A DNA stretch of 7,616 nt, taken from assembly GCA_021157485.1 (NCBI GenBank), contig JAGGWO010000201.1, positions 1-7,616 of the forward strand, given 5' to 3'. Positions 5,887 to 7,616 of this stretch are shown here, piece after piece (within the stretch, counting starts at the first letter, position 1; every line of letters begins with the position of its first letter). The notes beneath the pieces are model-generated. The model worked only from the letters and a program-made list of their open reading frames with translations. It ran no database searches and was not told the origin of the DNA. Source of the DNA: Sulfurimonas sp. (lineage in GTDB: Bacteria > Campylobacterota > Campylobacteria > Campylobacterales > Sulfurimonadaceae). Position numbers and translations under genes: made by a program.

Positions 5887-7616
5887 ATGATAGAACATAA
5901 ACTTTTTTATCCAGATAAAGAACTTTGGGCTGACGCTGCTATTAATAGTATGGATGAGTACAATAGATTGCAAAATTTTGCCAAAAATGATTATGAGGGT
6001 TTTTGGGATAGTTTTGCCAAAGAAAAAATAACTTGGAAAAAACCTTATACTAAAGTTTTAGATGAGTCTAATATGCCTTTTGTTCGTTGGTTTGATGGTG
6101 GAGAACTCAATGTCTCAGAGCAGTGTATAGACCGCCACTTAAAAGATAAGGCTCATAAAACAGCCATTTTATTTGAAGGTGAATTAGGTGATATTCAAGA
6201 GATAACATACAAACAACTCTCTATAAACGTTAACAAAACAGCTAACCTTTTAAAGCGTAGATACTCACTTCAAAAGGGAGATAGAGTTGTTATTTATATG
6301 CCTATGATTCCAGAGGCCGCTTACATGATGTTAGCATGTGCTCGCATTGGAGTCATTCACTCTGTTGTATTTGGAGGTTTCTCATCCCAAGCAATTCGTG
6401 ACCGTATTATAGATGCTGGTGCTAAATTAGTTATCACTGCTGATGGAGCCCATCGACGTGGGAAACCATATCTCCTTAAACCAGCTGTTGATGATGCACT
6501 TGCCAAAGGCGGATGTGACACAATTGAAAAAGTTTTAGTTGTAAGAAGAAACAATGAAGATATAAATCTTGTAGATGGGCGTGATGAGATATATAATGAT
6601 TTAGTTGAAGCAGAGTCTGCAATTTGTGAAGCTGAGAGTATGGCAAGTGAAGACCCCCTATTTTTACTTTACACTTCAGGAAGCACCGGCAAACCTAAAG
6701 GTGTGCAGCATAATCAAGCAGGCTATATACTTTGGGCTCAGATGACTATGGAGTGGGTATTTGATATCAAAGATAGTGATGTTTATTGGTGTACTGCTGA
6801 TGTTGGCTGGATTACAGGGCATACTTATATAGTTTATGGACCCCTTGCCGCTGGAGCAACTACTGTAATGTATGAAGGTGTTCCAACTTATCCTGATGCA
6901 GGTCGTTGGTTCAAAATGATAGAAGAGTTTAAAATTACTCAATTTTATACTGCACCTACTGCTATTAGAATGCTTCACAAAGTTGGTAATGATGAGCCGG
7001 ATAAATATGATTTGAGTTCTTTACGGGTTCTTGGAACTGTTGGTGAGCCTATTAATCCTGAAGCATGGGATTGGTACCATAATAAAGTCGGTGGAGGAAC
7101 TCGTCCTATTGTAGATACATGGTGGCAAACAGAGACAGGGGGACAGATAATATCTGCACTTCCCGGGGCTACTCCCATTAAAGCAGGATGCGCAACCCTA
7201 CCTCTTCCGGGAATTATGGCAGAGGTTCTTGATGAAGATGGAACACCAACAGCAGTTGGAGAGAAGGGAGTTCTGTGTATCACTCGTCCTTGGCCAGCAA
7301 TGATTCGTGGTGTCTGGGGTGACCCCCAAAGGTTTAAGAAGTCATACTTTGGTGACTATACAAAAAATGGTAAACCAGTTTACTTCTCAGGTGATGGTGC
7401 TATGATTGATGAAAAAGGCTATATCACTATTACAGGTCGTACCGATGATGTTATGAATGTATCTGGTCACCGTATAGGAAGTGCTGAAGTGGAAGCAACT
7501 ATAGGCGATTTTTATTTGGTTGCAGAATCAGCAGTTATAAGTGAGCCTCATCCAATAAAAGGAGAGTCACTATGTGCTTTTGTTATCTTAAACTCAAGCA
7601 GACATACAGAGTATAA
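5887..7616 (+). CDS. acs: Acetyl-CoA synthetase (AMP-forming), 3' end cut by window edge
   Basis: The enzyme activates acetate with ATP to acetyl-AMP and then transfers it to CoA, the high-affinity route for acetate uptake. It is a cytoplasmic ANL-superfamily enzyme. The frame is open for 576 codons from the ATG at 5887 to the window end without a stop. The family is usually about 650 residues, so roughly 75 are missing. Visible motifs are [17 protein letters not shown] (68-84), [14 protein letters not shown] (161-174), the phosphate loop [11 protein letters not shown] (262-272), [13 protein letters not shown] (300-312), TAPTAIR (355-361), [12 protein letters not shown] (383-394), TWWQTETGG (411-419, with the Trp pair that shapes the acetate pocket), SGDGA (501-505), [18 protein letters not shown] (517-534) and IKGE (557-560). 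Asp-503, Arg-518 and Arg-529 are in the expected places. The C-terminal PKTRSGK lysine, the usual acetylation site, lies beyond the window. The gene is divergent from pta-ackA. Confidence 0.97.
   Translation, partial: MIEHKLFYPDKELWADAAINSMDEYNRLQNFAKNDYEGFWDSFAKEKITWKKPYTKVLDESNMPFVRWFDGGELNVSEQCIDRHLKDKAHKTAILFEGELGDIQEITYKQLSINVNKTANLLKRRYSLQKGDRVVIYMPMIPEAAYMMLACARIGVIHSVVFGGFSSQAIRDRIIDAGAKLVITADGAHRRGKPYLLKPAVDDALAKGGCDTIEKVLVVRRNNEDINLVDGRDEIYNDLVEAESAICEAESMASEDPLFLLYTSGSTGKPKGVQHNQAGYILWAQMTMEWVFDIKDSDVYWCTADVGWITGHTYIVYGPLAAGATTVMYEGVPTYPDAGRWFKMIEEFKITQFYTAPTAIRMLHKVGNDEPDKYDLSSLRVLGTVGEPINPEAWDWYHNKVGGGTRPIVDTWWQTETGGQIISALPGATPIKAGCATLPLPGIMAEVLDEDGTPTAVGEKGVLCITRPWPAMIRGVWGDPQRFKKSYFGDYTKNGKPVYFSGDGAMIDEKGYITITGRTDDVMNVSGHRIGSAEVEATIGDFYLVAESAVISEPHPIKGESLCAFVILNSSRHTEY

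Noticed and set aside
6357..7283. Three open frames on the minus strand (65, 100 and 102 codons)
   Set aside because: All lie antisense to acs, whose frame is continuous and full of conserved motifs. Their products are low-complexity or Ser/Pro/His-rich and typical of antisense shadows.
7612..7616. Apparent stop (TAA) at the very end of the window closing acs
   Set aside because: The TAA at 7614-7616 is out of frame. The acs frame reads TAT at 7612-7614 and continues past the edge, and the expected C-terminal PKTRSGK region has not yet appeared.

Overview
The window comes from an AT-rich bacterial chromosome. It most resembles the Campylobacterota (formerly Epsilonproteobacteria), with a Sulfurimonas-like sulfur/hydrogen oxidiser as the best guess. 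This rests on the style of the Opr-family porin, the codon use (AAA, TTT, ATA and AGA are common), the pta-then-ackA order with a 4-base overlap, and extended -10 boxes without clear -35 boxes. The genus is inference from remembered protein character, not from a search.

Layout. Positions 49-1521 (minus) encode a signal-peptide-bearing outer-membrane porin that starts at GTG. Positions 1594-2181 (minus) encode a 195-residue soluble protein of unknown function whose C-terminal half looks like a conserved helical domain. A 244-base divergent region (2182-2425) holds promoters for that gene and for a 72-residue cold-shock protein (2426-2644, plus), whose predicted leader is long and contains two hairpins. 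A stem-loop (2658-2678) sits between the convergent cold-shock and acetate kinase genes. Positions 2688-5803 (minus) are the pta-ackA operon, followed by an 83-base divergent control region. Positions 5887 to the window end (plus) are an acetyl-CoA synthetase gene (acs) cut off by the window edge at codon 576.

How the genes work together. Pta and AckA interconvert acetyl-CoA, acetyl phosphate and acetate with ATP gain or cost (high-capacity, reversible). Acs activates acetate irreversibly through acetyl-AMP (high affinity). Placing the two routes back to back over 83 bases makes a compact acetate-exchange locus in which one regulator could reach both promoters. The porin, the unknown protein and the cold-shock protein have no evident functional link to it.

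The window is mostly conserved housekeeping content. I see no mobile element, CRISPR array, tRNA, rRNA, phage gene or defence system. The points worth a second look are a compact acetate kinase about 55 residues shorter than usual with its active site kept, a pta promoter predicted to give a leaderless mRNA, the structured cold-shock leader, and the uncharacterised 195-residue protein.
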